A DNA stretch of 64,000 bases from Desertibacillus haloalkaliphilus (GCF_019039105.1 NZ_JAHPIV010000009.1:124001-188000); one strand, 5' to 3'; counted from the first letter of the stretch, positions 35,180-46,475 are shown. The notes: generated from the sequence alone by a model not told the origin. A program made the numbers and translations.

Positions 35180-35180
35180 T

Positions 35181-35219
35181 AAAACAAGCGCTCGATCCTG
35201 AGCGCTTGTTTTATTTTTT
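35181..35219 (+). terminator. Terminator after the DUF5667-type gene
   Basis: A perfect 13-bp stem (AAAACAAGCGCTC/GAGCGCTTGTTTT) with a 6-nt loop is followed by TTATTTTTT. Confidence 0.85.
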
Positions 35220-35302
35220 GGGAAGTAGAATAAAAGTAAACTCTCGCAGAACATTCAGAACGCCAGTTTTTGCGGGAGTAGGATTGCAGGAAGTATGTTC
35301 AG

Positions 35303-36226
35303 TTAATCTGATTGGTTTTGGTTGGAATACCGTAATTCATTTAGCTTGAGAAGGTGTTCCATTTTTTGAAGCCTCGTCTGTTCAAGCCGTTCAGTTAATG
35401 TAATGGCGGTTAATTCCATCTTTGAGATGGCGATAAACAAGCTTTCTTTTTGAATGGCTTGGTTTTGAGGGGATAGTGACACATAGGTTTCAATCAAATT
35501 AGGTAGATCTTCACGTAGCATTCGTTTAATGAGATGTCGTTCTTCAATATCCAACAATTCAAAATCTGGAATGAGCATTTCCGTTTGTGAAAGTAATCTT
35601 GACAAGCGGCTTTGTATGATTGGATCGATCACAAATTTGTCTTGTTTATCAATCAGTTGTTCAGTTTCAGTCATTAGCTGTTGAAGCTCGCTCGGTGTTT
35701 TTGACAATTCTTCGTCATCGTTGTTCCGGTCCATTGTCACAACACTTGGTGGTGAGTTGATTAATTGGCCAATCATGGCATCATCAAGCTTGGACATACA
35801 ATCGAAAACCGATTGGAAATGCGGTGATTTTTTTATACTTCGAATGTAAGTTTTTCCGCTTTCGATATACTGAATGGTCGCTTCTACGCACTTTCCACGA
35901 CCGTTTTTTTCTTTTATATATTTTCGGAAGCATTCAATAAAGAACCGTTTTTTAATGGCAGCACCTGATTGCTTTGTATCATAAGCGAGAATACTGATTT
36001 TTCTTTTTTTGATTTTTAACGTAATAACATACTCTTTTTCTTTCTTTTTAAACGTTTGTGTACTGTTCGGTTTAGGTGCTTGTTTAGCAGACTTGTCCAA
36101 TAGTTTTTCTGTTTCTTTGATTAGCAATTGGCTATGGGCGTTCGAAAGCAGTTCATCATTCACAGGCTTTAAGCGTTCAGGTAAAAATCTTTCAACCCAT
36201 GGCAGTTCAACAAGTGATTTAAACAT
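35303..36226 (-). CDS. TelA-linked protein, possible XpaC analogue
   Basis: This 307-residue soluble, basic protein has a helical C-terminal domain (about 190-295) and an N-terminal beta-rich stretch (EYVITLKIKKRKISILAY). I do not recognise a defined family. It is downstream of and cotranscribed with a TelA homologue, the position held by XpaC in the yaaN-xpaC pair; the helical C-terminus is loosely like XpaC. The ATG at 36226 has GGAAGGGA upstream; a TTG at 36274 would overlap telA but has no ribosome site. Confidence 0.5.
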   Translation of the reverse strand: MFKSLVELPWVERFLPERLKPVNDELLSNAHSQLLIKETEKLLDKSAKQAPKPNSTQTFKKKEKEYVITLKIKKRKISILAYDTKQSGAAIKKRFFIECFRKYIKEKNGRGKCVEATIQYIESGKTYIRSIKKSPHFQSVFDCMSKLDDAMIGQLINSPPSVVTMDRNNDDEELSKTPSELQQLMTETEQLIDKQDKFVIDPIIQSRLSRLLSQTEMLIPDFELLDIEERHLIKRMLREDLPNLIETYVSLSPQNQAIQKESLFIAISKMELTAITLTERLEQTRLQKMEHLLKLNELRYSNQNQSD

Positions 36227-36263
36227 GGTAAAAATCCCTTCCTTATAGAAGCGAGAATGAGCT

Positions 36264-37298
36264 TTAGCGTCCAATCAATTTTGTCTTCATTTGTTGATTC
36301 AATTGATCGAGCTCTGCGATGACTTTCTTACCATTTGAAACAATCCGTTCATTTGATTCTTCCGTTAATTGAATGGCATCAAAAACATCGTTGTAGGCCT
36401 TCTGAAATGATTCCAATGCGATTGCAGGTTCCTCAAGGGTTTTTAAAGTTTCTTCGGTATTAGATTTTAACATCTCTGCATTAGATAGAAGCATGGATTC
36501 CGTTGCTTGGTTGACGTTCTGCACAGCATTGATAACCTTCTTTTGATTACCTAACGCTAGCTGAATCGATGCTGTGACGGAAATGACATTCTTGGTCATA
36601 GTCATCGCGTTAAAAATAGCTTCATCAAGTTTGTCGTTATTTTCAATGATTAGGTCAACAGATGCGATCGATTGCTGTAGAACCATGATTGCTTGAGACA
36701 TGTTTTTGATTCGAGAAACAACTTTTTGTTGGCCTTTTTGAAGGGGCACAGGATTGTCTTTCCACTTTTCACTGGTCATTTCAGCTTCTAACATTGATTG
36801 TAGTGATTTTCCGATCGCAATCTCTTCGTCTAAATCTTTAATTCGTTGAGAGGCAGTCTCTTTTAATTGTTGGAGCATGAGAGTGTCTTCTTGAAGTTTG
36901 TCACGTCCGCTCAGTAACCCTTCGATGACTCGTTCGACTTGGCTTTCGATCGTTTGATATTTTTTCGCATATTGTTCAATCGGATTTTTTCTTAAGAGTC
37001 GATTGAACATTTTTTTTAGTTGACCTTCTTTTAAATAATCAGGTTCTAGTTCCCCAACAATTTCTTTTAATTTATGGAGCTGCTCGGGTAATTGTTGATT
37101 TTGGTCGTTCAACATTTCATTTACAGGCCGTTTTAATGCTTCTAATGACTCGCCTGCATTTTTTTGTGCTTCTTCGCCTAAACCGCTTAACGAATCAATC
37201 AAGTTCGTTACATTTTCATCCTCTTGAAATTGCGCGATGATTTTTGCGGCTTTTTCATCTAATTGCTTGTCTTGTTGTACGTTTGTATGCTCAGTCAT
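36264..37298 (-). CDS. TelA (toxic anion resistance) family protein
   Basis: This 344-residue all-helical protein matches the TelA/YaaN/YceH family: conserved LRKNPIEQYAKKYQTIESQVE, the DTLMLQQLKETASQRI stretch, and the C-terminal NQATESMLLSNAEMLKSNT region. The family is named for tellurite resistance but its members usually act in envelope stress with partner proteins, and the mechanism is not known. GAGGAG lies 10 nt before the ATG. The gene downstream begins 38 nt later. Confidence 0.85.
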   Translation of the reverse strand: MTEHTNVQQDKQLDEKAAKIIAQFQEDENVTNLIDSLSGLGEEAQKNAGESLEALKRPVNEMLNDQNQQLPEQLHKLKEIVGELEPDYLKEGQLKKMFNRLLRKNPIEQYAKKYQTIESQVERVIEGLLSGRDKLQEDTLMLQQLKETASQRIKDLDEEIAIGKSLQSMLEAEMTSEKWKDNPVPLQKGQQKVVSRIKNMSQAIMVLQQSIASVDLIIENNDKLDEAIFNAMTMTKNVISVTASIQLALGNQKKVINAVQNVNQATESMLLSNAEMLKSNTEETLKTLEEPAIALESFQKAYNDVFDAIQLTEESNERIVSNGKKVIAELDQLNQQMKTKLIGR

Positions 37299-37524
37299 TT
37301 GACACACACTCCTCGATATCGATAAGGATTGCTCTTTCTATTATTGTAGCATATCAGCGCTTTAAATGTTTGATTTTAAGAGCATAGGTAAAGGACGGTA
37401 AGTGAACTAGATTATACCATTCATTGTTACCTTCGCATGTACGATGAAATTATTTGTAATTCAGTTTTCGTTCACATAAAATAAATATAAGGAAAAACAA
37501 CCTGGAAAAATGAGTAGGGATAAT

Positions 37525-38295
37525 ATGTGTTTAATAAATTTTGCTTATCGGTATCATCCAAATTATTTACTTGTCATTGCGGCCAATCGTGATGAATTTT
37601 ATCGTCGACCAACGGAACAGGCTACCTTTTGGTCCGATCATCCACATGTATTTGCAGGAAGAGACCTTGAAATGCAAGGAACTTGGATGGGGATGACAAC
37701 GGCAGGAAGATTTGCCGCGATTACAAATTACAGAGAACTCAAAACGGTAGAGCAACCGATTTCTAGAGGTGCTCTTGTAAAAGATTTTTTATGTGGGGAC
37801 GATTCTCCGCATGACTATTTACAAGCGATCCGTAAAGATAAGGACACTTATAATGGGTTTAACCTCCTCGTAGGTACCCAGTCTGACTTGCTGTATTACT
37901 CAAATCGGGAAGATGTGATTCGAACTCTTACACCGGGGGTTCATGGGCTTAGTAACCATCTGTTGAACACGCCATGGCCAAAAGTGACGAGGGGAAAACA
38001 ATCATTAAAAGACTGTTTGGATCAAACAAATTCGAATTGTTCAATGGCATCTATTCTTGAAACGTTACAAGACGAGAAGAAAGCTGCAGATGAGTGTTTG
38101 CCTAAAACGGGTGTTAGCCTAGAGTTAGAGCGGTTATTATCATCTGTTTTTATTAAGAGTGAAGGGTATGGAACAAGGTCATCAACGGTGATCACCGTTG
38201 ATTATAATGGCCATGTAGAATTTCATGAACGAACATATCGAAATGATGGGCTTGCAGGAATCAACGATGTTAGCGTTGAATTTACGATTCATTAG
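37525..38295 (+). CDS. NRDE (TANGO2-like) family protein
   Basis: This 256-residue protein begins MCLINFAYRYHPNYLLVIAANRDEFYRRP, where NRDE gives the family its name. A Cys at position 2 follows the start Met, as in Ntn-hydrolase-like TANGO2 proteins, so I place the start at the ATG at 37525 rather than 37510. Later conserved parts are GTWMGMT and GLSNHLLNTPWPK. Eukaryotic TANGO2 affects heme and lipid traffic; the bacterial role is unknown. It is followed after 23 nt by a hydrolase gene. Confidence 0.85.
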   Translation: MCLINFAYRYHPNYLLVIAANRDEFYRRPTEQATFWSDHPHVFAGRDLEMQGTWMGMTTAGRFAAITNYRELKTVEQPISRGALVKDFLCGDDSPHDYLQAIRKDKDTYNGFNLLVGTQSDLLYYSNREDVIRTLTPGVHGLSNHLLNTPWPKVTRGKQSLKDCLDQTNSNCSMASILETLQDEKKAADECLPKTGVSLELERLLSSVFIKSEGYGTRSSTVITVDYNGHVEFHERTYRNDGLAGINDVSVEFTIH

Positions 38296-38318
38296 GAGTG
38301 GTGAGGGAGGAGAAGTTG

Positions 38319-39164
38319 ATGAAGGAAGACTTTCAAATTGTAATGGAAGAAGATTTGATTATCCGTGGAACAGTCCATGCCAGTGACGAGCAATTGCATC
38401 GGGGAAAACAGCCAGTACTTGTCATCTGTCATGGTTTTAAAGGGTTTAAAGACTGGGGATTCTTTCCATATGCGGCGGAACAGTTTAGTGATCGCGGCTT
38501 TATAACGATAACGTTTAACTTTTCCTGTAATGGGGTAGGCGCTGATTTAGAAAGTTTTTCGGAGCTAGAGAAGTTTTCCAAGAATACGTACCAACGCGAA
38601 TTAAGAGATTTAAAAGAAGTCATTAGCTTGATCAAAGCCAACCAAATCCCGTTTGCCGATTTTATTGACGAGTCTGAGATATTTTTACTTGGACACAGTA
38701 AGGGCGGTGCTACATCCCTTCTCTTTACAGCTCAACATGAATCAGATATCAATGGAGTAGTGACGTGGAACGGTATTTCCAATGTTGACTTGTTTAATGC
38801 CGAACTGCGTGAAGAGATAACGCGCGATGGAATTGGATATATCATCAATGCACGTACAAAAGCGAAGATGCCAATAAGTAAAGAAGCGATTGCCGATGTT
38901 GATGCAAATAAAGATAACTATGATTTAGTGAATATTGTCAGGTCACTATCAACCCCGCTTCATTTTATTCAAGGAGAAGAGGATGTTGAGCGAATTGTTG
39001 AAGGTGCAAAGACGCTTGGACGTTCATCTAGGAATGGGAAATTATCTTGGATTAAGCATGCCGGGCATACATTTAATGCTGTGCACCCGTTTTCAGGGGC
39101 AACGCCTGAACTAGATGAAGCGATTGAAAAAACATCAACATTCTTACGTTCTGTTCAAAGGTGA
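38319..39164 (+). CDS. Alpha/beta hydrolase
   Basis: This 281-residue alpha/beta hydrolase has the oxyanion region CHGFKGFKDWG, nucleophile elbow GHSKGG (Ser about 126) and late His in KHAGHTFN. Acid residue candidates lie near GEED. It looks like a cytoplasmic carboxylesterase or dienelactone-type hydrolase; the substrate is unknown. The ATG is 6 nt downstream of GGAGGAG. It is packed closely between the NRDE gene and the next small gene, likely one transcript. Confidence 0.85.
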   Translation: MKEDFQIVMEEDLIIRGTVHASDEQLHRGKQPVLVICHGFKGFKDWGFFPYAAEQFSDRGFITITFNFSCNGVGADLESFSELEKFSKNTYQRELRDLKEVISLIKANQIPFADFIDESEIFLLGHSKGGATSLLFTAQHESDINGVVTWNGISNVDLFNAELREEITRDGIGYIINARTKAKMPISKEAIADVDANKDNYDLVNIVRSLSTPLHFIQGEEDVERIVEGAKTLGRSSRNGKLSWIKHAGHTFNAVHPFSGATPELDEAIEKTSTFLRSVQR

Positions 39165-39173
39165 TGTGAGACG

Positions 39174-39650
39174 ATGGATCGAGAAGACCTAATATTACAA
39201 ATTGAACAAAAGTGGATTTGCCAAAAGCGCCTAAGTTTGGGTGGATTAGACGATATTGAGTATCGATTTGGTCAGTTTGATGAGGGGCCAAGTTTCGGTG
39301 TTTCGTATGGGCTCATGTATCGACCAGCACCTTATTTTGTTATGGCGATTTGGAATGAAGATACGTACAAAGGATACCTTTATGAACAAGATGGGTTCAT
39401 CCTCCATATCCCAACCCTTCATTTTATCGCTAAAGCGATTCAACGTCATTTATCGGATTTAACAAGCGAATATCAATTTGATTTGCTAAGCCATTTATCT
39501 GAAATGTTGTACGACCTTTTTTCTAAATATGATCAAGATTGTCCATGGCCAAACGATATACCATTCGGGATTAGACAGGACTCAGAACACGACATTCTTC
39601 TTAATGAACGAATGCTAGAACATATTTTTAGTGATTTGTATACACAATAA
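39174..39650 (+). CDS. Hypothetical protein, 158 residues
   Basis: This soluble acidic protein is rich in Asp, Tyr and Leu with no signal peptide or cysteine motif. It contains the segments FGVSYGLMYRPAPYFVMAIW and HLSEMLYDLFSKY. I do not recognise its family. It lies 9 nt after the alpha/beta hydrolase and 19 nt before the YqkE-like gene, so it is part of the same operon. Confidence 0.6.
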   Translation: MDREDLILQIEQKWICQKRLSLGGLDDIEYRFGQFDEGPSFGVSYGLMYRPAPYFVMAIWNEDTYKGYLYEQDGFILHIPTLHFIAKAIQRHLSDLTSEYQFDLLSHLSEMLYDLFSKYDQDCPWPNDIPFGIRQDSEHDILLNERMLEHIFSDLYTQ

Positions 39651-39669
39651 GATAAGGAAGGGAATAGAA

Positions 39670-39918
39670 GTGGCTAAAAAACGAACAAAACAACCGAAGA
39701 ATCAGAACGGTGAAAATCATTTCGGTCTTGATGACCTTGTTGACTCAAATAGCTTGTCAAAACTAAAAGAGGCGGCTCACACGTTAAAACAGGAGGAAAA
39801 AAAGCAGCAGGAAGAAGCAGCGCAAATACGTATAAAAAAGCGCAAAGAACGTGAGAAAAATAAATCTTTTCAAGAGTTGCTCGATGAAAGTGACCTTGAT
39901 TGGAAAAACTATAAGTAA
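39670..39918 (+). CDS. yqkE: YqkE-like DUF3886 protein
   Basis: This 82-residue protein is highly basic and acidic by turns: MAKKRTKQPKNQ, a long Lys/Glu/Gln helix, and the ending KSFQELLDESDLDWKNYK that marks DUF3886 (YqkE). It is likely a helical, RNA- or ribosome-associated small protein, but no role is established. The GTG start is set by AAGGAAGGGA 6 nt upstream; the frame extends further with no better site. Confidence 0.78.
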   Translation: MAKKRTKQPKNQNGENHFGLDDLVDSNSLSKLKEAAHTLKQEEKKQQEEAAQIRIKKRKEREKNKSFQELLDESDLDWKNYK

Positions 39919-39984
39919 ATCGAGGATGCCCGAAGTGTTACGATTATCTAACAAGACTACGACTCATCATAGACTATTATTTAG

Positions 39985-40029
39985 AGAAGATTCCTATTAG
40001 GTGGATGACCTGTAGGAATCTTCTTTTTT
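39985..40029 (+). terminator. Terminator after the yqkE-like gene
   Basis: A perfect 12-bp stem (AGAAGATTCCTA/TAGGAATCTTCT) encloses a smaller AGGT/ACCT hairpin and is followed by six T residues. Confidence 0.85.
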
Positions 40030-40161
40030 ACATAGGAGGAAGTAGTTGGGATGGGTTGTTTTATTAATATAACTCTATGAGTATATGTTTTTGGTGCGTT
40101 TTGCGTATAAAAATTAAATTAATTGAATAAAAATTTATGTTAATTTTTCTAACATGGATTT

Positions 40162-40178
40162 TGTCATATTATCTAAAA
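40162..40178. promoter_or_regulatory. TnrA/GlnR-like site upstream of gltA
   Basis: TGTCATATTATCTAAAA differs from the consensus TGTNANAWWWTNTNACA at one fixed base. TnrA represses gltAB in B. subtilis under nitrogen limitation. Confidence 0.5.
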
Positions 40179-40223
40179 CGGCATCAGAAAGCGTTTTCAT
40201 TTAAAAAAATAACAAGAAATAAA

Positions 40224-40252
40224 TTGCCGAAACTTCTGAAAAATGATAATAT
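40224..40252 (+). promoter_or_regulatory. gltA promoter with CodY-like box
   Basis: TTGCCG and TAATAT are separated by 17 nt. The spacer holds AAACTTCTGAAAAAT (40230-40244), 12 of 15 matches to the CodY box AATTTTCWGAAAATT, placed to block polymerase. Confidence 0.55.
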
Positions 40253-40328
40253 CTTGTATATTGGAGAATTCATACCTGGTGAGTTCAGATAAAAAAAACT
40301 ATTTTGGAATTGAAAGGTGTTGGTGCGA

Positions 40329-43300
40329 ATGCAACGAAATCATTTACCGCAAAAACAAGGATTATATGACCCTCAGTTTGAGCATGACAATTGTGGGATT
40401 GGTTTTCTCGCCAATGTAAAAGGACAACAATCCCATGAAATTGTCACTGACGCACTTCATATTCTTCGTAATCTCGAGCATAGAGGTGGGCAAGGGGATG
40501 AAGTAAATACAGGGGATGGTGCTGGGATTTTGATGCAAATTCCGCATACCTTTTTCAAACACCAATGTGAACAGTTAGCAATCAAACTACCAGATAAAGG
40601 CGAATACGGTGTTGGTATGTTGTTTCTCCCGCAGGAACAAGCACTTCGAAAAGAATGTGAAAAACAATTAGAGGAGATTATTACCGAAGAGGGGCAGGTG
40701 CTTTTAGGATGGCGAGATGTACCGGTGGATGATTCGATGCTCGGTCAAGCTGCGAAAGCATCGATGCCATTTGTACGTCAGTTGTTTATCGCTCGCGATC
40801 ATCAGATTGAAGGTGACCAAACATTTGAACGAAAATTATATGTAATTCGTAAGCGAGCTGAAAAAGAGATAGGATCGAAACGAGCAAACGGTCATTCGTT
40901 TTATTTTACGAGTCTATCAAGTCGGACCATTGTTTATAAAGGGATGTTAACGACCGAGCAAGTGAATCAGTTTTACCTTGATCTAAATGATGCAACGTTT
41001 GAGACGGCGTTGGCACTGGTCCATTCGAGGTTCAGTACGAATACATTTCCAAGTTGGGAACGTGCGCACCCGAATCGCTATATGATTCATAATGGAGAAA
41101 TTAATACATTAAAAGGGAATGTAAACTGGATGCATGCTAGAGAGTCCATGTTCGAATCGGATATTTTTGGTGAGGATTTACGTAAGGTACTGCCTGTTAT
41201 TGATGAGAGTGGCAGTGATTCATCGATGTTTGATAATACACTAGAGTTCTTATCTTTATCGGGACGTTCGATGTCACATGCGGCAATGATGATGATTCCT
41301 GAGCCATGGCAAAATGATGAATCTATGAATAAGGAAAAAAGAGATTTCTACCAATTTCATAGCTGCTTAATGGAACCATGGGATGGGCCGACAGCAATTG
41401 TTTTTACGGATGGGAAGCAAATTGGTGCATGTCTGGATCGTAATGGGTTGCGGCCGGCGCGATATTATGTGACAACGGATGACCGCATTATTATGTCATC
41501 TGAGGTAGGTGTGATTGACATTGAGCCAGAAAAAGTCGCCTATAAAGAACGTTTACGTCCCGGACATATGTTGCTTGTAGATACAGAAGCAGGACGAATT
41601 GTTCCAGATGAAGAAATAAAAAATAAAATTGCAACAGAACAGCCATACGGTAAGTGGCTGGATGAACATTATTGTGAGCTTGAACATATTTTAGAAAGCT
41701 CGAACGTTTATGATACTGATGTTGAACAATTAGTCAGCCGTCAGATCGCCTTTGGGTATACGTATGAAGAATTAAATAAAGTGCTAAAACCAATGGTTAC
41801 CGAAGGCGTAGATCCTGTCGGCTCAATGGGATACGACTCGCCATTAGCGGTATTATCGAAAAAACCTCAACTGCTATATAACTATTTTAAACAATTGTTT
41901 GCTCAAGTAACGAATCCACCGATTGATGCAATCAGAGAGGAAGTTGTCACAGCGGTAGGGACGACAATCGGAGGAGAAAGAAACCTTTTACATCCGGCAC
42001 CAGAGAGCTGCAGAAAGATTCATTTGAAATATCCAATTATCACAAATGAGGAGATTGCCAAGCTAAGAGAAAATCGCTCTGGGCTTCGTTCTACGGTATT
42101 ACCGATGTTGTTTTCAACCAAAGATGGTGAGGGAGCATTACAGACGGCTCTAGAAAACCTTTTCGCACGAGCTGACCAAGCGATTGAAAAGGGTGCTACC
42201 CTACTGATACTTACGGATCGTGGTCTTGATTATCAAACCGCAGCGATTCCGGCTTTATTAGCGGTATCTGGACTTCATCATCATTTAATTCGAAAAGGAA
42301 CAAGAACGAAAGTGAGCCTGATTGTTGAATCTGGTGAACCGCGTGAAGTGCATCACTTATCTGTTCTATTAGGGTATGGGGCAGAAGCCATTAATCCATA
42401 TTTAGTTTTCGATTCTCTAGATTCAATGATCAGACAAGGATTGTTAGAAAATGTTTCATACTATGAGGCGGTAACGAAATATGTCAGTGTTGCAACGAAA
42501 GGGATTATGAAGGTCCTATCGAAAATGGGGATCTCAACCATCCAAAGTTATCGTGGGGCGCAAATTTTCGAAGCCATTGGCATTGACTCGACTGTCATTG
42601 ATAACTATTTCACATGGACGACGTCTCGAATTGGTGGAATCGGCTTATCTACGATTGCATCTGAGGTATTAGAACGTCACAAACGCGCTTATTCAGAGCA
42701 AGCAGCTGAACGTACGTTAGATGCTGGTGATGATTTGCAGTGGCGTAGAAGTGGTGATCCTCACCAGTATAATCCGCACACGATTCATATGTTACAACAT
42801 GCATGTCGAAACAATGATTATCAGTTATTTAAAAAATACACTAAAGCCATTGATGAGCAAACGGAAGAGCAAACAACATTGCGTGGCTTACTAGCATTCA
42901 ACAGGGAGCAAGAAGCGATTCCGCTAGATGATGTTGAGCCAGTTGAGGAAATTGTAAAACGCTTTAAAACTGGGGCGATGTCTTTCGGATCAATTAGTAA
43001 GGAAGCACATGAGTCATTAGCCATTGCCATGAATAGGGTTGGTGGTCGTAGTAACACAGGCGAAGGCGGAGAGGATCCTGATCGATTTACCCCTGACACA
43101 AGTGGAGATTCCAGACGCAGTGCAATTAAGCAAGTCGCGTCAGGACGATTTGGTGTTACGAGTCATTATTTAGTTAATGCTGATGAGATTCAAATCAAAG
43201 TTGCTCAAGGAGCGAAACCTGGTGAAGGTGGTCAATTACCTGGGAATAAAGTCTACCCATGGGTGGCTGAAGTCCGAGGGTCTACACCGGGTGTTGGTTT

Positions 43301-44915
43301 AATATCACCACCACCACACCATGATATTTATTCGATTGAGGATTTAGCAGAGTTAATTCATGACTTAAAGAATGCTAATCCAAAGGCAAGAATTAGTGTG
43401 AAATTGGTTGCTGGAACAGGCGTAGGTACAATTGCTGCTGGAGTGGCTAAAGGTCGCGCAGACCACATTGTCATCAGTGGATATGATGGAGGAACAGGTG
43501 CTGCAGCAAGAACGAGTATCAAGCATACAGGTCTTCCCTGGGAGATGGGGCTAGCTGAGACTCATCAGACCCTCGTGATGAATCGTCTACGAGACCGAAT
43601 CGTTATCGAGACCGATGGGAAATTAATGACGGGGCGAGATGTAGTAATTGCTGCTCTTTTAGGAGCAGAGGAGTATGCCTTTTCAACGGCACCGCTCGTT
43701 GTTTTAGGCTGTGTGATTATGAGGGTATGTCATCTTGATACGTGCCCGGTTGGAATCGCAACGCAGAATCCTGAATTACGAAAAAAGTATATGGGTAAGC
43801 CTGAACATGTTGAGAACTTTATGTATTTTATTGCTGAAGAAATTCGCGAAGTTATGGCGAAGTTAGGGTTTAAAACAATCAATGAGATGATCGGTCGAAC
43901 GGATCTGTTAGAAATGAATGAGAATGTTCAAAATCCTAAAGCCGAGCATATCGATCTTTCTAGTTTGTTATATCAACCGAATAAAGAACGCAAGTTTAAT
44001 TATGCTCATAAAAAACAAGATCATATGCTCGATGAGTCTTTAGATCGAAAAGTATTGCTTGACCTGTGCGAACCAGCGTTAAAACAAAAAAAGCCTGTTG
44101 AATCACGTCAACCGATTTCAAATATCCACCGTGTCGTAGGGACAATTGTTGGAAGTGAAGTGACAAAACGGTACGGTGCAGACGGACTACCTGAAGACAC
44201 GATTAATCTGAATTTTTTAGGCTCCGCTGGTCAAAGCTTTGGTGCATTTGTTCCTCATGGAATGACACTTACCCTTGAAGGCGATGCGAACGATTATATT
44301 GGAAAAGGCTTATCTGGTGGGAAGATCATTGTCCATTCTCCCAAGAAATCAACATTTAGTGCAGACGAGAACATCATTATCGGCAACACGACTTTCTATG
44401 GGGCGACATCTGGAGAAGCTTATATTAATGGTGCTGCTGGAGAACGTTTCTGTGTTCGAAACAGTGGGGCGGATGTTGTTGTTGAAGGCGTCGGTGATCA
44501 TGGTTGTGAATACATGACAGGTGGACGTGTTGTAAACCTTGGCACAACCGGTAAGAACTTTGCTGCAGGTATGAGCGGCGGTGTTGCGTATGTCCTTGAT
44601 CAAGATGAAACATTTGCTGAGAAGTGCAATACAGAACTTGTTCAATTAGAATCGTTGCAAGACGCTAAGGAAATAAATGATATGAAATCGATGATTGAAA
44701 GACATGTTCGTTATACAAACAGTAGTCTTGGACGTCGTGTGTTACATTCATGGGAGTCCTTTGCTTCCAAATTTGTTCGCGTCATCCCAAAAGATTATAA
44801 AAGAATGTTAGATGCAATTGAACGTGTCAAACAAGATGGATTATCAAATGAAGAGGCGGTCATGGTAGCTTTTTCTGAAAATAAAAATGACAAAACTCGA
44901 GTAAGTGGAAAATAA
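40329..44915 (+). CDS. gltA: Glutamate synthase (NADPH), large subunit
   Basis: This 1528-residue subunit makes glutamate from glutamine and 2-oxoglutarate. It has the class II amidotransferase domain with nucleophile Cys22 (EHDNCGIGF; the first 21 residues are a propeptide), a central domain, the FMN-binding synthase domain, the 3Fe-4S cysteines in the [15 protein letters not shown] stretch (about 1128-1139) and the C-terminal GXGXG helix. The ATG at 40329 is chosen because the propeptide then has normal length and GAAAGGTG lies about 9 nt before it. It is followed by the small subunit after 72 nt. CodY- and TnrA-like sites lie upstream. Confidence 0.96.
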   Translation: MQRNHLPQKQGLYDPQFEHDNCGIGFLANVKGQQSHEIVTDALHILRNLEHRGGQGDEVNTGDGAGILMQIPHTFFKHQCEQLAIKLPDKGEYGVGMLFLPQEQALRKECEKQLEEIITEEGQVLLGWRDVPVDDSMLGQAAKASMPFVRQLFIARDHQIEGDQTFERKLYVIRKRAEKEIGSKRANGHSFYFTSLSSRTIVYKGMLTTEQVNQFYLDLNDATFETALALVHSRFSTNTFPSWERAHPNRYMIHNGEINTLKGNVNWMHARESMFESDIFGEDLRKVLPVIDESGSDSSMFDNTLEFLSLSGRSMSHAAMMMIPEPWQNDESMNKEKRDFYQFHSCLMEPWDGPTAIVFTDGKQIGACLDRNGLRPARYYVTTDDRIIMSSEVGVIDIEPEKVAYKERLRPGHMLLVDTEAGRIVPDEEIKNKIATEQPYGKWLDEHYCELEHILESSNVYDTDVEQLVSRQIAFGYTYEELNKVLKPMVTEGVDPVGSMGYDSPLAVLSKKPQLLYNYFKQLFAQVTNPPIDAIREEVVTAVGTTIGGERNLLHPAPESCRKIHLKYPIITNEEIAKLRENRSGLRSTVLPMLFSTKDGEGALQTALENLFARADQAIEKGATLLILTDRGLDYQTAAIPALLAVSGLHHHLIRKGTRTKVSLIVESGEPREVHHLSVLLGYGAEAINPYLVFDSLDSMIRQGLLENVSYYEAVTKYVSVATKGIMKVLSKMGISTIQSYRGAQIFEAIGIDSTVIDNYFTWTTSRIGGIGLSTIASEVLERHKRAYSEQAAERTLDAGDDLQWRRSGDPHQYNPHTIHMLQHACRNNDYQLFKKYTKAIDEQTEEQTTLRGLLAFNREQEAIPLDDVEPVEEIVKRFKTGAMSFGSISKEAHESLAIAMNRVGGRSNTGEGGEDPDRFTPDTSGDSRRSAIKQVASGRFGVTSHYLVNADEIQIKVAQGAKPGEGGQLPGNKVYPWVAEVRGSTPGVGLISPPPHHDIYSIEDLAELIHDLKNANPKARISVKLVAGTGVGTIAAGVAKGRADHIVISGYDGGTGAAARTSIKHTGLPWEMGLAETHQTLVMNRLRDRIVIETDGKLMTGRDVVIAALLGAEEYAFSTAPLVVLGCVIMRVCHLDTCPVGIATQNPELRKKYMGKPEHVENFMYFIAEEIREVMAKLGFKTINEMIGRTDLLEMNENVQNPKAEHIDLSSLLYQPNKERKFNYAHKKQDHMLDESLDRKVLLDLCEPALKQKKPVESRQPISNIHRVVGTIVGSEVTKRYGADGLPEDTINLNFLGSAGQSFGAFVPHGMTLTLEGDANDYIGKGLSGGKIIVHSPKKSTFSADENIIIGNTTFYGATSGEAYINGAAGERFCVRNSGADVVVEGVGDHGCEYMTGGRVVNLGTTGKNFAAGMSGGVAYVLDQDETFAEKCNTELVQLESLQDAKEINDMKSMIERHVRYTNSSLGRRVLHSWESFASKFVRVIPKDYKRMLDAIERVKQDGLSNEEAVMVAFSENKNDKTRVSGK

Positions 44916-44987
44916 ATGTCAGGTTGATTACATGGTTTGAATGTCAATATGAATAGACATAGTAGAGTCAAAGTTTGGAGTGAGAGT

Positions 44988-46475
44988 ATGGGGAAACCAA
45001 CAGGATTTATTGAAATTAAACGTGAAAATCCGTCAAAGCGGAATCCGTTAGAAAGGGTAAAGAATTGGCAAGAATTCCAACTTGTAATGCCGGAAAATAA
45101 TTTACAAGAGCAAGCCTCTCGATGCATGGATTGTGGTGTTCCATTTTGTCAAACAGGAACGGCGATCGATGGCTCTGGGGAAATCGGTTGTCCAGTCCAT
45201 AATTTAATTCCTGAATGGAATGACCTTGTCTATCAAGGGAAATGGAAGGAGGCACTAGCTCGACTTCATAAAACAAATAATTTTCCGGAATTTACGGGGC
45301 GTGTCTGTCCGGCTCCGTGTGAAGGTTCATGTACAGTTGCGATTAGTGATGATGCAGTCTCAATCAAAAACATTGAAAAGCAGATTGTTGAAAAAGGGTT
45401 CAAGGAAGGCTGGATTGTACCAGAACCACCGAAAACGAGAACAGGGAAAAAAGTTGCAGTCATTGGCTCTGGACCAGCAGGATTGGCCGCAGCTGCACAA
45501 CTCAATAAAGCGGGTCATTGGGTGACTGTATTTGAACGGGATGATCGAATCGGCGGGTTGTTGACCTATGGAATTCCAGATGTAAAACTATCTTATCATG
45601 TTGTGAAACGGCGTGTCGATCTACTAGAAGCAGAAGGTGTTACCTTTAAGACGAATACTGAAGTTGGAAAGGGCTATCAAACAGCAGAACTACGTTCCGA
45701 ATTTGACGCTGTCATATTATGTACTGGAGCCATTGTTCCACGAGATGTTCCTGTTGAAGGTAGAGAACTAGAAGGCATCCACTTTGCGATGGACTTCTTA
45801 CGTCAAAACACGAAGAGTCTGCTTGATTCAAACTTACAGGATGGTCAATACATCTCAGCGGCTGGAAAAGATGTGATCGTTATCGGCGGTGGTGATACTG
45901 GAGTCGATTGTATTACGACTTCAGTACGGCATAGTTGTAGTAGCATCACGCAATTTGATATAAACGTTGAAAAGCCCAACACACGAAGCGTCGAAAATCC
46001 ATGGCCACTATTTCCTGTTGTTCATGAAGTTGAAGATGGACATCAAGAGGCAGAAGCAGTCTTTGGGAAAGATCCTCGTACGTATCAAGTGATGACAACA
46101 AAGTTTGTTGGGGACGAGAACGGTCATATCAAAGAGCTTCATACGATAGAGGTAGAAACGATCATTGATGAAAACGGAAATAAAACTCGTAAAGAGGTTC
46201 CTGGCACTGAAAAAGTATGGCCAGCAGATCTCGTTTTACTAGCGATTGGCTTCATAGGACCGGAGCAGGATTTGGTTCGAGAATTAGAGGTAGGTACGAA
46301 CCACCACTCGACGATTAAAGCTGATTATGGAAACTATCAAACGAGTGTTGAAGGTGTCTTTGCAGCGGGCGATAATCGTCGTGGCCAGAGTTTAGTTGTT
46401 TGGGCGATCCATGAAGGAAGAGAGGCAGCCAGAGAATGTGATCGATTCTTAATGGGATCAACTCAGTTGCCATAG
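44988..46475 (+). CDS. gltB: Glutamate synthase (NADPH), small subunit
   Basis: This 495-residue flavin and iron-sulfur subunit passes electrons from NADPH to the large subunit. The N-terminal [13 protein letters not shown] is the family's usual start; the cysteines in [11 protein letters not shown] and GCPVHN bind 4Fe-4S clusters; FAD is bound near [13 protein letters not shown] and NADPH near [13 protein letters not shown]. The start ATG lies 7 nt after GGAG; the in-frame codons from 44937 add a tail absent in homologues. It completes the operon with gltA. Confidence 0.96.
   Translation: MGKPTGFIEIKRENPSKRNPLERVKNWQEFQLVMPENNLQEQASRCMDCGVPFCQTGTAIDGSGEIGCPVHNLIPEWNDLVYQGKWKEALARLHKTNNFPEFTGRVCPAPCEGSCTVAISDDAVSIKNIEKQIVEKGFKEGWIVPEPPKTRTGKKVAVIGSGPAGLAAAAQLNKAGHWVTVFERDDRIGGLLTYGIPDVKLSYHVVKRRVDLLEAEGVTFKTNTEVGKGYQTAELRSEFDAVILCTGAIVPRDVPVEGRELEGIHFAMDFLRQNTKSLLDSNLQDGQYISAAGKDVIVIGGGDTGVDCITTSVRHSCSSITQFDINVEKPNTRSVENPWPLFPVVHEVEDGHQEAEAVFGKDPRTYQVMTTKFVGDENGHIKELHTIEVETIIDENGNKTRKEVPGTEKVWPADLVLLAIGFIGPEQDLVRELEVGTNHHSTIKADYGNYQTSVEGVFAAGDNRRGQSLVVWAIHEGREAARECDRFLMGSTQLP

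Larger units (their letters stand above)
39919..40328 (+). other. Intergenic region with terminator and gltAB control region
   Basis: This 410-bp stretch holds the terminator of the preceding operon at 39985-40029, then an A+T-rich regulatory region with a TnrA-like site and a CodY-like box inside a sigma-A promoter for gltA. I see no coding frame with a ribosome site. Confidence 0.65.

Noticed and set aside
35303-37298. Tellurite resistance locus
   Set aside because: TelA family membership alone does not show tellurite resistance, and no other ter genes are present.
42821-43099. Minus-strand frame of 92 codons inside gltA
   Set aside because: It is a shadow of the conserved glutamate synthase frame with no ribosome site.
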